Origin: Roseovarius dicentrarchi
GTDB lineage: Bacteria; Pseudomonadota; Alphaproteobacteria; Rhodobacterales; Rhodobacteraceae
Assembly: GCF_003316635.1 (NCBI RefSeq)
Contig: NZ_QNQP01000006.1
Span: 124,001-188,000, forward strand
Direction: 5' to 3'
Length of the DNA stretch: 64,000 bases
Shown: one piece after another, positions 33,715 through 42,692 of the stretch
Position numbering within the stretch: position 1 is the stretch's first letter
Layout: the number at the start of each line of letters is the position of its first letter
Program-made: the position numbers and the translations under genes
Notes under the pieces: generated by a model
The model's database searches: none
What the model saw: only the letters and a program-made list of their open reading frames with translations
What the model was told of the DNA's origin: nothing

Positions 33715-34563
33715 ATGGCACGGCCCGACACGATACGCGGCTGGGGCTTTGTCGCCCCGGCCCTGATCTGGACGCTGGCGTTCTTTGTGGTGCCGTTCGG
33801 CGTCATGGCCGCGATGAGCCTTGCCACGCTTGACGGGCGCGAACTGGTCTGGGGGTTTTCGCTGGAAAACTACACGCGGCTGTTCGGGCAAAGCTACCTT
33901 TTGCGCGCCATCACCGTGTCGCTGGAAATCACCCTGACCGTTACCATCGTGTCAATCGTGCTGGCCTATCCGCTGGCGTGGATCATCGCCTACCGCGTGC
34001 CCGCCCGCTGGCAGCGGCTGGCGCTGCTCCTGGCGATCCTGCCGTTCTGGACGTCCTATGTGGTGCGCTCCTACGCGTGGCTTCTGGTGCTGTCGCGCGA
34101 GGGGGTGATTAACCAGACGTTGCTGGGGCTGGGTGTGATATCCGAGCCGCTGACGCTGGCCTCTACCCGGTTTGCCACCGTCACCGGGTTTGTGCATTTC
34201 TTCGTCATGCTGCTGACGCTGACGATCTACGCCAATCTGGTGCAACTGCCCGCCAATTACCGCCGCGCGGCAATAGATTTGGGCGCGTCCAGCTGGCAGG
34301 CGTTTCGGCATGTCGTGCTGCCGCTCACCATGCCGGGCATCGCAACCGGCGCCTTCCTGACCTTCGTTCTGTGCATCGGCGATTATATCACGCCGCAAAT
34401 TCTGGGCGGCAATAACGAGCTGACAGGCCCGCAGATCATCATGGTGCAGCTGGGGCGCGGGGCCAATTTCCCGCTGGCCGCCGCGATGTCCATCGTGCTG
34501 ATGGCGCTGGTGACGCTGGCCTATCTGGCCGCCTCCCGCTGGCTGCGTCTGGACCGGCTATGA
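33715..34563 (+). CDS. ABC transporter permease (PotB-like), second system
   Basis: A 282-residue permease with about six helices. The first is FVAPALIWTLAFFVVPFGVM, the EAA loop is YRRAAIDLGASSWQAFRHVV, and the C-terminal GDYITPQILGGNNELTG is typical of PotB-type subunits. It begins 13 bases after the binding protein gene and overlaps the next permease by four bases (ATGA). The start at MARPDTIRG fits the family; an upstream in-frame ATG lies inside the binding-protein gene. Confidence 0.9.
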   Translation: MARPDTIRGWGFVAPALIWTLAFFVVPFGVMAAMSLATLDGRELVWGFSLENYTRLFGQSYLLRAITVSLEITLTVTIVSIVLAYPLAWIIAYRVPARWQRLALLLAILPFWTSYVVRSYAWLLVLSREGVINQTLLGLGVISEPLTLASTRFATVTGFVHFFVMLLTLTIYANLVQLPANYRRAAIDLGASSWQAFRHVVLPLTMPGIATGAFLTFVLCIGDYITPQILGGNNELTGPQIIMVQLGRGANFPLAAAMSIVLMALVTLAYLAASRWLRLDRL

Positions 34564-35333
34564 GGCGCGCGATCCCCTGGATCTACATGGCGCTGGCCTA
34601 CGCGTTCATATTTCTGCCGGTGGTGACGCTGGTGCTGTTCTCGTTTCAGGACGGGCGCCTGCCGGTGCCGCCCTTCAACGGGCCGACGCTGAAATGGTAT
34701 GCCGATGTGCTGGGCGACACGCGGCTGATGTCGGCGCTGGGCAATTCGCTGCTGGTCGGCGCAGGCTCTGCCGCGCTGTCCTGCGCCTTGGGGTTCCTTG
34801 CCGCTTACGGCCTTGCGCGGCACGTGCTGCCCGGCGCGCTGCTTCTGCGCGGGCTGCTGATTGCGCCGATGACGGTCAGCTACCTGATCATCGGGCTGGG
34901 CCTGTTGATTGTGTTCAACAATTACGGCCCCGGCCCGTCGCTGTGGGCCGCCGGCGTTGGCCATGTCGTCATCAACCTGCCGCTGGCCTTTGCCATCATC
35001 TACGCGTCGATGGGCGCGCAGCAGGAAAACGCCGAGCGCGCCGCGCGCGACCTTGGCGCGTCCGAGGGCCGCGTTCTGACACTGGTGACGATCCCGATGC
35101 TGGCCCCCGCGATCCTTGCCGCGTTTTTCCTGTGCCTGACGCTCAGCTGGGATGAATTCATCATCGCGTTCCTGATGACCCGGTTTGACGTGACCCTGCC
35201 GGTCGAAATCTGGAGCCTTCTGCGCTCGGGTCTGTCGCCGCGCACCAACGCTATCGGCAGCCTCGTCTTCCTCGTCTCGGTTGCGCTGGTGATCGGGCTG
35301 GAAATCTTCATCTTCGGAAGGAAACGCCGTTGA
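34560..35333 (+). CDS. ABC transporter permease (PotC-like), second system
   Basis: A 257-residue permease with about six helices. AERAARDLGASEGRVLTLVT is the ATPase-docking loop, and LTLSWDEFIIAFLMTRFDVT near the C-terminus is a PotC signature. Overlaps of four bases with the genes on both sides couple its translation to them. Together with the previous permease it forms the membrane channel of the second polyamine-type system. Confidence 0.9.
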   Translation: MRRAIPWIYMALAYAFIFLPVVTLVLFSFQDGRLPVPPFNGPTLKWYADVLGDTRLMSALGNSLLVGAGSAALSCALGFLAAYGLARHVLPGALLLRGLLIAPMTVSYLIIGLGLLIVFNNYGPGPSLWAAGVGHVVINLPLAFAIIYASMGAQQENAERAARDLGASEGRVLTLVTIPMLAPAILAAFFLCLTLSWDEFIIAFLMTRFDVTLPVEIWSLLRSGLSPRTNAIGSLVFLVSVALVIGLEIFIFGRKRR

Positions 35334-36373
35334 CCGCACCCATTTCCCTGTCCGGCATCAGCCATGAGTTCGGTGATTTTCGCGCGCTCGATGATATTAA
35401 CCTTGATATCGAAGCGGGCGAATACATCGTCCTGCTGGGTCCCTCGGGCTGTGGCAAGACGACCCTGCTGTCGGTCCTCGGCGGGTTTATCAAGCCGTCG
35501 CGCGGCACCGTCCTGATCGGCGGGCGCGACATGACCGGCGTTGCCCCGGCCAAGCGGCCCACAACCACGATGTTTCAGGATTACGCCCTGTTTCCGCATA
35601 TGTCCCTGCGCGACAATGTCGGCTTTGGCCCCCGCATGGCCGGCGTCGCCAAGGCGGCGCGCGATGCCAAGGCGGATGACCTTCTCGACCTTGTCGGGCT
35701 GAAGGAGGCCGCGAAAAAGCGCCCATATGCGCTGTCGGGTGGCCAGCGCCAGCGCGTTGCGCTGGCTCGCAGTCTGGCTGTCGATCCCGACGTGCTGCTG
35801 CTGGACGAACCCTTGGGCGCGCTGGACCTCAGCCTGCGCCGCGCCATGCAGGACGAGCTGAAGCAGATCCAGCGCAAGATCGGCACCACCTTCGTCCACG
35901 TCACCCACGATCAGGAGGAGGCTATGGCCATCGCCGACCGCATCGTGGTGATGAACAGCGGCCGGATCGAGGATTGCGGTGCGCCCGACCGGGTCTATCG
36001 CCAGCCCGGATCGCTGTTCGCCGCCGGCTTCATGGGCGAGATGAACCGCATACCCGGAACCCGCAAAGGCGCTGTAATAGAGACTGCCATCGGCCCCCTG
36101 CCTGCGCCGGATGGCACGCCCGCGGGCGCGCTGACGCTCTGCCTGCGCCCCGAACAGATCGGCACGGGCAAGGGCGGTTGGGACATGGGGCAGGCGCGGA
36201 TCATGGATGCGGCGTTTTTCGGCACGCATTTCCGCTGCCAACTGGCACCTGTGGCCGCGCCGGAGCTTGTGCTGATCGCGCATCTGCCGCCAAATGCAAG
36301 GCCTGAACAGGGCAGCACCGTCTGCCTGTCCGCCGATCCTGCCGACCTGTCCATTTTCGAGGCCACAAGATGA
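35330..36373 (+). CDS. ABC transporter ATP-binding protein (PotA-like), second system
   Basis: A 347-residue ATPase. Walker A is GPSGCGKTT, Q-loop MFQDYALFPHM, signature LSGGQRQRVALARSL, Walker B VLLLDEPLGALD, H-loop VTHDQEEAMAIADR. A TOBE-type C-terminal domain covers residues ~240-347. It starts with a TTG codon overlapping the end of the permease gene (TTGA), and its stop overlaps the hydrolase start, so a TTG start may limit its synthesis relative to the permeases. Confidence 0.92.
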   Translation: MTAPISLSGISHEFGDFRALDDINLDIEAGEYIVLLGPSGCGKTTLLSVLGGFIKPSRGTVLIGGRDMTGVAPAKRPTTTMFQDYALFPHMSLRDNVGFGPRMAGVAKAARDAKADDLLDLVGLKEAAKKRPYALSGGQRQRVALARSLAVDPDVLLLDEPLGALDLSLRRAMQDELKQIQRKIGTTFVHVTHDQEEAMAIADRIVVMNSGRIEDCGAPDRVYRQPGSLFAAGFMGEMNRIPGTRKGAVIETAIGPLPAPDGTPAGALTLCLRPEQIGTGKGGWDMGQARIMDAAFFGTHFRCQLAPVAAPELVLIAHLPPNARPEQGSTVCLSADPADLSIFEATR

Positions 36374-37101
36374 AACGCGCCAAACCCGAAGACTGGTATC
36401 GCACCGAAAAACGCGCCGATGATGTGACCTATATCTGCGAGCCTCATATCCAGGAATTCTATCGCTGCAACATGTGGCACGTCCGGGGGCGCGACCGCGA
36501 TATGCTGGTCGATAGCGGCATGGGTGTAGTCAGCCTGCGCGAATGGGTGCCGCTGGTGACCGAACGCGCGCTGACCGCCGTGGCCAGCCATACGCATTTC
36601 GACCATATCGGGTGCCACCACGAATTCGACGACCGCTGCGTGCACGAGGCCGAGGCGCATATTCTGGCCGATCCCACCAACGCCGCGACGCTGGCCGATC
36701 CCTACGTCACCGACGATATTTTCACGCAACTGCCGCCGCTGCCCTATACATCGCAGGATTACAGGGTCAAATCCGCCCCCGCGACCCGCATCCTGGCCGA
36801 TGGCGACATGATTGATCTGGGCGACCGCCAATTTGAGGTGATCCACACCCCCGGCCATTCGCCCGGCGGCATCGCCCTGTGGGAGGCCCCGACCGGCATC
36901 CTGTTTTCCGGCGACATCGTCTATGACGGCCCGCTGATCGAGGATACATATCACGCCGATGCGGCTGATTATCACCGCTCGATGGTGCGGCTGTATGATC
37001 TGCCGGTTCGTGTTGTGCATGGCGGCCACTTTTCCAGCTATGGTGCAGACCGGCACCGCCAGATCATCAGGGATTGGCTGAACGCGCGCGAGCGGCTTTA
37101 G
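36370..37101 (+). CDS. MBL-fold metallo-hydrolase in the second ABC operon
   Basis: A 243-residue metallo-beta-lactamase-fold enzyme. Zinc ligands are His74, His76, Asp78 and His79 (SHTHFDHIG), His163 (HTPGHSPGG), Asp182 (LFSGDIVYD) and a C-terminal histidine in VVHGGHFSSYG. No signal peptide, so cytoplasmic. It is the last gene of the TetR-linked operon and overlaps the ATPase gene by four bases. Membership of a transport operon suggests it acts on the imported compound, for example by hydrolysing an ester, thioester or lactone. The precise reaction is unknown. Confidence 0.88.
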   Translation: MKRAKPEDWYRTEKRADDVTYICEPHIQEFYRCNMWHVRGRDRDMLVDSGMGVVSLREWVPLVTERALTAVASHTHFDHIGCHHEFDDRCVHEAEAHILADPTNAATLADPYVTDDIFTQLPPLPYTSQDYRVKSAPATRILADGDMIDLGDRQFEVIHTPGHSPGGIALWEAPTGILFSGDIVYDGPLIEDTYHADAADYHRSMVRLYDLPVRVVHGGHFSSYGADRHRQIIRDWLNARERL

Positions 37102-37291
37102 GGGCTGTATGCGCGCGTTGGCGGCAATCCGGCCACCTGCGCCCGGAACCTTGCAAAGACGTGAAGTCGGATATATGCGTTTGAAAACATCACCCTAACG
37201 CCGAAATCGCCACGCTGCCTGGCCGCCGATAGCCTTGCGCGCATCAACCCAGCTTGCGGTTGCCGCAAACTCCAGCGACAATGTGCGCCGA

Positions 37292-37933
37292 ATGATCCAG
37301 ACGCGCGCACCTCAATCACACCTTTCCGACGATGAGCTGGACCAGCTTATCGCCTGTCCGCATTGCGATCTGGTCTATGCCACGCCGCAGGTGGCCCGGA
37401 ACGAGCGCGCCTATTGCCAAAGGTGCCACACCACGCTGATTGCCCCGCGCCGCAGGGCGGGCAAGCGTCTGATCGCGCTGGCCTCCAGCATCCTGATCCT
37501 GATCACCGGCGCGATGTTTTTCCCGTTCCTGTCCATCGGGGCAGGGGGGCTGCACCACGGCACGTCGATTGTGCAGACCAGCTTTGCCTTTACCGGAATG
37601 CTGGCCATTCTGACGCCCGCCATTCTGGCGTTCATCATCTTCATCCCGATGGCGCGGCTGATCCTGCTGATCTATGTGCTGGTGCCGATCATTCAGGACA
37701 AGCCGCCCGCGCCACTGGCCCGGCAGGCATTCCGCCTTGCCGAAGACCTGACCCCATGGTCGATGGCCGAAATCTTTGCCATCGGCTGCGCCGTGGCGCT
37801 GGTGAAGCTGAGCGATCTGGCCGAGGTCAGCCTTGGCCCCGCCGCGTGGATGTTCGCGGCGCTGATGATCATCTTTGTGCTGACCGACAGCCTGATGTGC
37901 CGCTATTCGATCTGGAAATCGCTGGAGCCATGA
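37292..37933 (+). CDS. PqiA-like membrane protein, first half
   Basis: A 213-residue PqiA-domain protein. The N-terminus has a zinc-ribbon-like pair CPHC and CQRC separated by about 20 residues, followed by four predicted transmembrane helices (first IALASSILILITGAMFFPFL). This corresponds to one half of Escherichia coli PqiA, which carries two such modules in one chain. It overlaps the second half by four bases (ATGA). The Pqi system moves lipids between inner and outer membranes. TTGCAA and TATATG at 37151 and 37172 are possible promoter boxes with short spacing. The start is uncertain; 37235 is an alternative. Confidence 0.85.
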   Translation: MIQTRAPQSHLSDDELDQLIACPHCDLVYATPQVARNERAYCQRCHTTLIAPRRRAGKRLIALASSILILITGAMFFPFLSIGAGGLHHGTSIVQTSFAFTGMLAILTPAILAFIIFIPMARLILLIYVLVPIIQDKPPAPLARQAFRLAEDLTPWSMAEIFAIGCAVALVKLSDLAEVSLGPAAWMFAALMIIFVLTDSLMCRYSIWKSLEP

Positions 37934-38580
37934 AAACAGCACGTGAAATGGGCCTGATCGGCTGCAAGCGCTGCACGCGCGTGTCCCCGGCGGGGACGGA
38001 AATCTGCCCGCGCTGCGGCGGCAGGGTGCAATCGCGCGATCCGATGTCACTGCAAAAGGTGATGGCGTGGTGGGTGCTGGGTGTGGCCTGCTACATCCCC
38101 GGCAACCTTTACCCGATGCTGGAGACGAAAACGCTGGTTTCGACCCAGAGCAACACCATCATCGGCGGCGCGGTCGAACTGGCGCAGCATGGCAACTGGG
38201 GCGTCGCGATCATCATCCTGATCGCCAGCGCCGTGATCCCGATGGCCAAATTCGTGATCATTCTGGGCCTTGTGATCGGCGTGCAGCACGGGCCGCAAAT
38301 TTCCGACGGGCTGCGCCAGCGGCTGTATGAGGTGGTTGAATATATCGGGCGCTGGTCGATGATCGACGTGTTTGTCGTCGCGGTGCTGTCGGCGCTGGTG
38401 CAGTTGCAAACACTGGTAAATATATCGCCCGGCCGCGCGAGTATCTTTTTCGCCTTGTCCGTCATCTTTACCATGATATCTGCACAAAGCTTCGACAGCA
38501 GGCTGATCTGGGACACGGGCCGCACGCCTAAGCCGGATCTGCCGCCCGAACCCATCGCTGAAAAGGAACGCCCTGCGTGA
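37930..38580 (+). CDS. pqiA: PqiA-like membrane protein, second half
   Basis: A 216-residue PqiA-domain protein beginning MKTAREMGLIGCKRCTRVSP, with CKRC and CPRC zinc-ribbon pairs. Four helices follow, with VMAWWVLGVACYIPGNLYPM as the first; PGNLYPM is a family hallmark. Overlap on both sides (ATGA before, GTGA after) places it between the first half and pqiB in one translationally coupled operon. Two short chains replacing one long PqiA suggests they assemble as a heterodimer (inference). Confidence 0.9.
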   Translation: MKTAREMGLIGCKRCTRVSPAGTEICPRCGGRVQSRDPMSLQKVMAWWVLGVACYIPGNLYPMLETKTLVSTQSNTIIGGAVELAQHGNWGVAIIILIASAVIPMAKFVIILGLVIGVQHGPQISDGLRQRLYEVVEYIGRWSMIDVFVVAVLSALVQLQTLVNISPGRASIFFALSVIFTMISAQSFDSRLIWDTGRTPKPDLPPEPIAEKERPA

Positions 38581-40670
38581 CACACGGCACTGAAAACCCG
38601 CCCCTTCCGCCGGTCAAGCCTGCCGGCTCCAGCCCGTTCCGGCGGCTGTCTGTGGTCTGGATCATTCCGGCCATCGCGCTGCTGGCTGTCATCGGCGTGG
38701 CGGTCAAGACGTATATGGATCGCGGCCCGCTGATTGAGATCGCTTTCGACAACGGCTCGGGCATATCGGCGGGATCGACGGAATTGCATTACCGCGATGT
38801 CACCGTCGGCATGGTCGAAAAGATCGGCTTTACCGATGGGCTGGACCGGGTTCTGGTATCTGTGCGCCTGAACAAGGATGTTGCCGAATTCGTGGATGCC
38901 GACGCGCAGTTCTGGGTGGTGCGCCCGCAGGTCACGGCGCAGGGTGTTTCGGGGCTGGATACGGTTCTGTCGGGCGTCTTTATCGAAGGGTTGTGGGACA
39001 GCACGCCCGGCGGCATGCACACCGAATTCGAGGGTCTGACCGACGCCCCGCTGGAGCGGTTGAACCAAAAGGGTCTGCTGCTGACCCTGCGCGCCACCGG
39101 CAAGACATCACTGACCGAAGGCGCGCCGGTAATCTACCGGGGCATCGCAGTGGGCCGGATCGGCAAAACCGCGATTTCCGAGGATGGCAGCACCGCCGAA
39201 GCCGAGGCCATCATCTACGAGCCGCACGACCGTCTGGTCGACAGTGCAACCCGGTTCTGGGACACCTCCGGTTTTTCCTTTTCGCTGGGACCGGGCGGCG
39301 CGGCGCTGGACTTTTCGTCCATCGCATCGCTGATTTCGGGCGGCGTCACCTTCGCCACGATGGTATCGGGCGGGGAGCCGTTGGAGCCGGGATCCGTCAT
39401 GTCGATCTACGCCGACGAGGCATCGGCACGGGCCGCCGTCTTCTCGGGGGATGAGGGCAATACCGTTACCCTGTCGGCGGTGTTCGAGGAGAACATCGCC
39501 GGGCTTGCCGTGGATGCGCCCGTGGAAATGGCCGGCCTGAACATTGGCCGGGTGTCGGCGCTGAACGGTCTGGTTGATCCTGAAACCTTCGGCGACAACC
39601 GCGTTCGTCTGGTGGCCACCCTGTCGATCCGGCCCGGACGGCTGGGCCTCGATGGTGCGGCCGATGACACGGCGGCGATGGAATTTCTGGCCGAGCGGGT
39701 GCGCGAGGGGCTGCGCGCCCGGCTGGCAACTACGTCGATCCTGACCGGCGGCCTCAAGGTGGAACTGGCGCAGGTGCCCGATGCGCCGCCCGCCGAAATT
39801 GTCCGCATGGACGAGGGCGGCGCGCGTATCCCGACCACCAGCAGCGACATATCCGACGTGTCGGCCACCGCCGAGGGGGTGTTCAACCGCATCAACAATC
39901 TGCCGGTTGAGGAAATCATGGAACAGGCGATCAGCCTGCTGGGCAACTTCAACGCGCTGATCACCAGCGAGGGGATTCGCAACGCGCCCGATAACCTGAA
40001 CGGTTTGCTGGCCGATGCGCGCGGCGTCATCACGTCCGACGATATCAAGGCTTTGCCGAACCAGCTGAGCGGCGTGATCGACCAGATGGCGACCCTGATC
40101 GAAAGCTTCAACAGTCAGGAACTGTCGGCCCGTCTGGGCAAGGCGCTGGACGACGCGGCCGAGGCGGCGGGCGGCGTGAATTCCGCGGTCGAGGGCGTGC
40201 CGGACCTGATCGCGCGGATCAACGCGGTTGCCGCCAATATCGAAGAGGTCGCCATCGACAAGATGGCCGGCCAGATGACCGAGCTGCTGACCACCGTCGA
40301 CAGCTATCTGAACCAGTCCAGCACGCGCGAACTGCCCGCCAGCCTGAACACCTCTCTGACCGAGCTGAGCGCCGTTCTGACCCAGCTGCGCGAGGCCGGC
40401 GTGGTCGAAACGGCCAAGAACACGCTGAATTCGGCCAGCAACGCCGCCGATGCCGTTGCCGGCGCCAGCGCGGACCTGCCCCGCCTGATCGAACAGGCGC
40501 GGCGGATTCTGGCACAGGCGGGCACCACGATCGAGGGCTATCAGGCCAACGCCGGCCTTGGCCGCGATGCGCGCGACACCCTGCGCGAGGTGCAGCGGGC
40601 GGCGCAGGCCGTGTCGTCACTGGCCAAAGCCATTGAACGCAATCCAAATTCCCTACTGACAGGAAGATGA
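38577..40670 (+). CDS. pqiB: PqiB-like MCE protein of intermembrane lipid transport
   Basis: A 697-residue protein with one N-terminal membrane helix (LSVVWIIPAIALLAVIGVAV) and three MCE domains, starting near IEIAFDNGSGISAGSTELHY, LLLTLRATGKTSLTEGAPVI and VTLSAVFEENIAGLAVDAPV. A C-terminal helical region of about 280 residues follows, longer than in E. coli PqiB and likely forming the needle. It starts with GTG overlapping the pqiA stop. It bridges the periplasm as a hexameric tunnel in the known system. Confidence 0.92.
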   Translation: MTHGTENPPLPPVKPAGSSPFRRLSVVWIIPAIALLAVIGVAVKTYMDRGPLIEIAFDNGSGISAGSTELHYRDVTVGMVEKIGFTDGLDRVLVSVRLNKDVAEFVDADAQFWVVRPQVTAQGVSGLDTVLSGVFIEGLWDSTPGGMHTEFEGLTDAPLERLNQKGLLLTLRATGKTSLTEGAPVIYRGIAVGRIGKTAISEDGSTAEAEAIIYEPHDRLVDSATRFWDTSGFSFSLGPGGAALDFSSIASLISGGVTFATMVSGGEPLEPGSVMSIYADEASARAAVFSGDEGNTVTLSAVFEENIAGLAVDAPVEMAGLNIGRVSALNGLVDPETFGDNRVRLVATLSIRPGRLGLDGAADDTAAMEFLAERVREGLRARLATTSILTGGLKVELAQVPDAPPAEIVRMDEGGARIPTTSSDISDVSATAEGVFNRINNLPVEEIMEQAISLLGNFNALITSEGIRNAPDNLNGLLADARGVITSDDIKALPNQLSGVIDQMATLIESFNSQELSARLGKALDDAAEAAGGVNSAVEGVPDLIARINAVAANIEEVAIDKMAGQMTELLTTVDSYLNQSSTRELPASLNTSLTELSAVLTQLREAGVVETAKNTLNSASNAADAVAGASADLPRLIEQARRILAQAGTTIEGYQANAGLGRDARDTLREVQRAAQAVSSLAKAIERNPNSLLTGR

Positions 40671-40674
40671 TGCC

Positions 40675-41241
40675 ATGTTGAAATCAGGACCACTGGCCAT
40701 TTTGGCCGCGACCACCCTGCTGGCGGCCTGCGGCGGCACCCCCGATGCGCGCGTCGCCGTGCCGCGCGCCGATGTGGTGCAAAAGCAGCGTATCGCCTAC
40801 GGCACCGTGGCCCTGCGCGCGGTCTCCCTTCCGACCTATGCGGCGGCCGAAGACATCTATATCGCCGGACTGGATGGCGTCATCAGCCCCGGCGCCGGGC
40901 TGCTGTGGGCCGACGAGCCGGGCCGCGCCATCACGCTGGAGCTGACGCGCTATCTGGCGCAGATCACCGGCGCGCGCGTCGCGTCCGAGCCGTGGCCGTT
41001 TTTGGACCGCGCGCAGGTCGAGGTTGAGCTGCGGATCGAGGAAATGCTGGCCCATGCGGATGGCACCTTCCGCCTGTCGGGTCAGTATTTTGTCGCGCCG
41101 GAGAGTGGCCGCGACCGCGCGAACCTGTTTTCGCTGGTCACGCCCATCGGCGGCGCATTTACCGCGCAGGATATCGCGGCGGCGCGCGGCGCGGCGATGC
41201 GCCAGCTGGCGGGCGAGATTGCGGCCAGGGGCCTGCGCTGA
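40675..41241 (+). CDS. pqiC: PqiC-like outer-membrane-anchored lipoprotein
   Basis: A 188-residue protein with a lipobox (LLAACGG) after a short signal sequence, so lipid-anchored at cysteine 20. The domain belongs to the ABC-type transport auxiliary lipoprotein (PqiC/YmbA) family: VALRAVSLPTYAAAEDIYIA near the start and QVEVELRIEEMLA in the middle. It would be the outer-membrane partner of the PqiB needle. It begins four bases after pqiB and ends the operon. Confidence 0.87.
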   Translation: MLKSGPLAILAATTLLAACGGTPDARVAVPRADVVQKQRIAYGTVALRAVSLPTYAAAEDIYIAGLDGVISPGAGLLWADEPGRAITLELTRYLAQITGARVASEPWPFLDRAQVEVELRIEEMLAHADGTFRLSGQYFVAPESGRDRANLFSLVTPIGGAFTAQDIAAARGAAMRQLAGEIAARGLR

Positions 41242-41269
41242 CCTTGCGCGCACCCTGCGGGGCGGGCGG

Positions 41270-41289
41270 CGATTTTTCGCGAAAAATCG
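41270..41289. repeat. 20-base perfect palindrome downstream of pqiC
   Basis: The palindrome has core GATTTTTCGCGAAAAATC (41271-41288) with one further pair on each side. It stands 29 bases after the pqiC stop and 150 bases before the RND adaptor start. As RNA it forms a hairpin with an AU-rich stem; as DNA it looks like a binding site for a dimeric regulator. It could be a terminator-like end of the Pqi transcript or an operator for the efflux genes. Confidence 0.6.
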
Positions 41290-41439
41290 GGTCCCCTTGC
41301 CGGCGCTGCGATCGGTGCCGGCGGTCTTTGTGCCGGGCTGTCTCACGCAATGGTGCGGGTGGGCCTCTTGCTCCCTGCTTTTAATGGGCTATTCTCCGCC
41401 CGGTCGATTACATTCGCTTTTTGTCTGGATTCTGCACTT

Positions 41440-42627
41440 ATGACCTACCTCCTCACCCACGCGCGCCGGGCGGCGCTGCTGATCGCGCCGCTATTGATGA
41501 GCGTCCCGGCGCTGGCGCAGCAGGGCGACATGCCGCCCCCCGCCGTGACCGTGGTCACTGTCGAGGCGCAGGACGTTGATCTGACGACCACGCTGCCGGG
41601 CCGCGTCGTCGCCTCCGCCGAGGCAGAGGTGCGCCCGCAGGTTGCCGGCATCATCACCGAACGTCTGTTCGACGAGGGCGGGCGCGTCGAGGAGGGGGAC
41701 ATCCTCTATAAAATCGACCCGGCCAGCTATGATGCCGCCGTTGCGCAGGCCAAGGCCGCCGTTGCGCAGGCCGAAGCGCAGGTCAAGGCGACCAGCCGCG
41801 AGGCTGACCGCCTGGAGACCCTGTCGCAGCGCAATGTCGTCAGCGAGCAGGCGCTGGATACCGCCGTGGCCGACCGCGACAGCGCGGTTGCCAGCCTTCA
41901 GGCCGCGCAGGCGCAGCTGCAATCGGCCGAGATCGAGCAGGACCGCACCGTGATCCGGGCGCGTCTTTCGGGTGAAATCGGCCGCTCCATGGTCAGCCCC
42001 GGCGCACTGGTCACCGCCAGTCAGCAAGCGCCGCTGGCCACGGTGCGCAACATTGATCCGATCTATGTGGACGTCACGCAATCGGCGGCGGAAATCCTCG
42101 ATTTCCGGCGCGGTGACCGCGACGCGCGTGCCACCACCGGCGTGCAGGAGGTCAAGCTGACGCTGGCCGACGGCACCACGTTCGAACAATCCGGCCAGCT
42201 GACCGCCGCCGAGCCGGTTGTGGATCCGCTGACCGGCGTCGTCGTGCTGCGCATCACCTTCGCCAATCCCGACAAGCTGCTGCTGCCCGGCATGTATGTC
42301 CAGGCCGAAATGCCCAGCGGACAGGCCAAGGGCGCTTTTCTGATCCCGCAAGAAGGCGTCTCGCGCAACCGGCGCGGCCAGCCGACGGCGATGGTTGTCG
42401 GCCCCGATGGCACGGTCGAGCAGCGCGTTCTGACCGTGCAGCAGGATCTGGGCCTTGACTGGGTTGTGACCGGCGGGGTCGAGAGCGGCGACCGGATCAT
42501 CGTCGAAGGGCTGCAAAAGGCATCGCCCGGCGCAAAGGTGACCCCCGAAGAACGCCAGAGCGCCGATGCCGAAGGCGCGGCGACCGATGCCGCGCCCGCG
42601 CCGGCAGACCCCGACACTGCCGAATAA
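41440..42627 (+). CDS. RND efflux periplasmic adaptor (AcrA/MexA family)
   Basis: A 395-residue membrane fusion protein. A cleavable signal peptide (LIAPLLMSVPALAQ) has no lipobox cysteine. The barrel-sandwich hybrid region reads VRPQVAGIITERLFDEGGRV then KIDPASYDAAVAQA. A coiled-coil hairpin and the beta-barrel segment (RARLSGEIGRSMVSPGALVT) follow. Start chosen at MTYLLTHARR for the signal peptide; an upstream frame from 41350 lacks one. It bridges the inner-membrane pump encoded next to an outer-membrane channel not found in this window. Confidence 0.92.
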   Translation: MTYLLTHARRAALLIAPLLMSVPALAQQGDMPPPAVTVVTVEAQDVDLTTTLPGRVVASAEAEVRPQVAGIITERLFDEGGRVEEGDILYKIDPASYDAAVAQAKAAVAQAEAQVKATSREADRLETLSQRNVVSEQALDTAVADRDSAVASLQAAQAQLQSAEIEQDRTVIRARLSGEIGRSMVSPGALVTASQQAPLATVRNIDPIYVDVTQSAAEILDFRRGDRDARATTGVQEVKLTLADGTTFEQSGQLTAAEPVVDPLTGVVVLRITFANPDKLLLPGMYVQAEMPSGQAKGAFLIPQEGVSRNRRGQPTAMVVGPDGTVEQRVLTVQQDLGLDWVVTGGVESGDRIIVEGLQKASPGAKVTPEERQSADAEGAATDAAPAPADPDTAE

Positions 42628-42692
42628 GCCCCATTGCGCAGCGGGCCTTCTGCTGCATACCTGACCCCGACCTGACCCCGGAGCGCCCAAGC

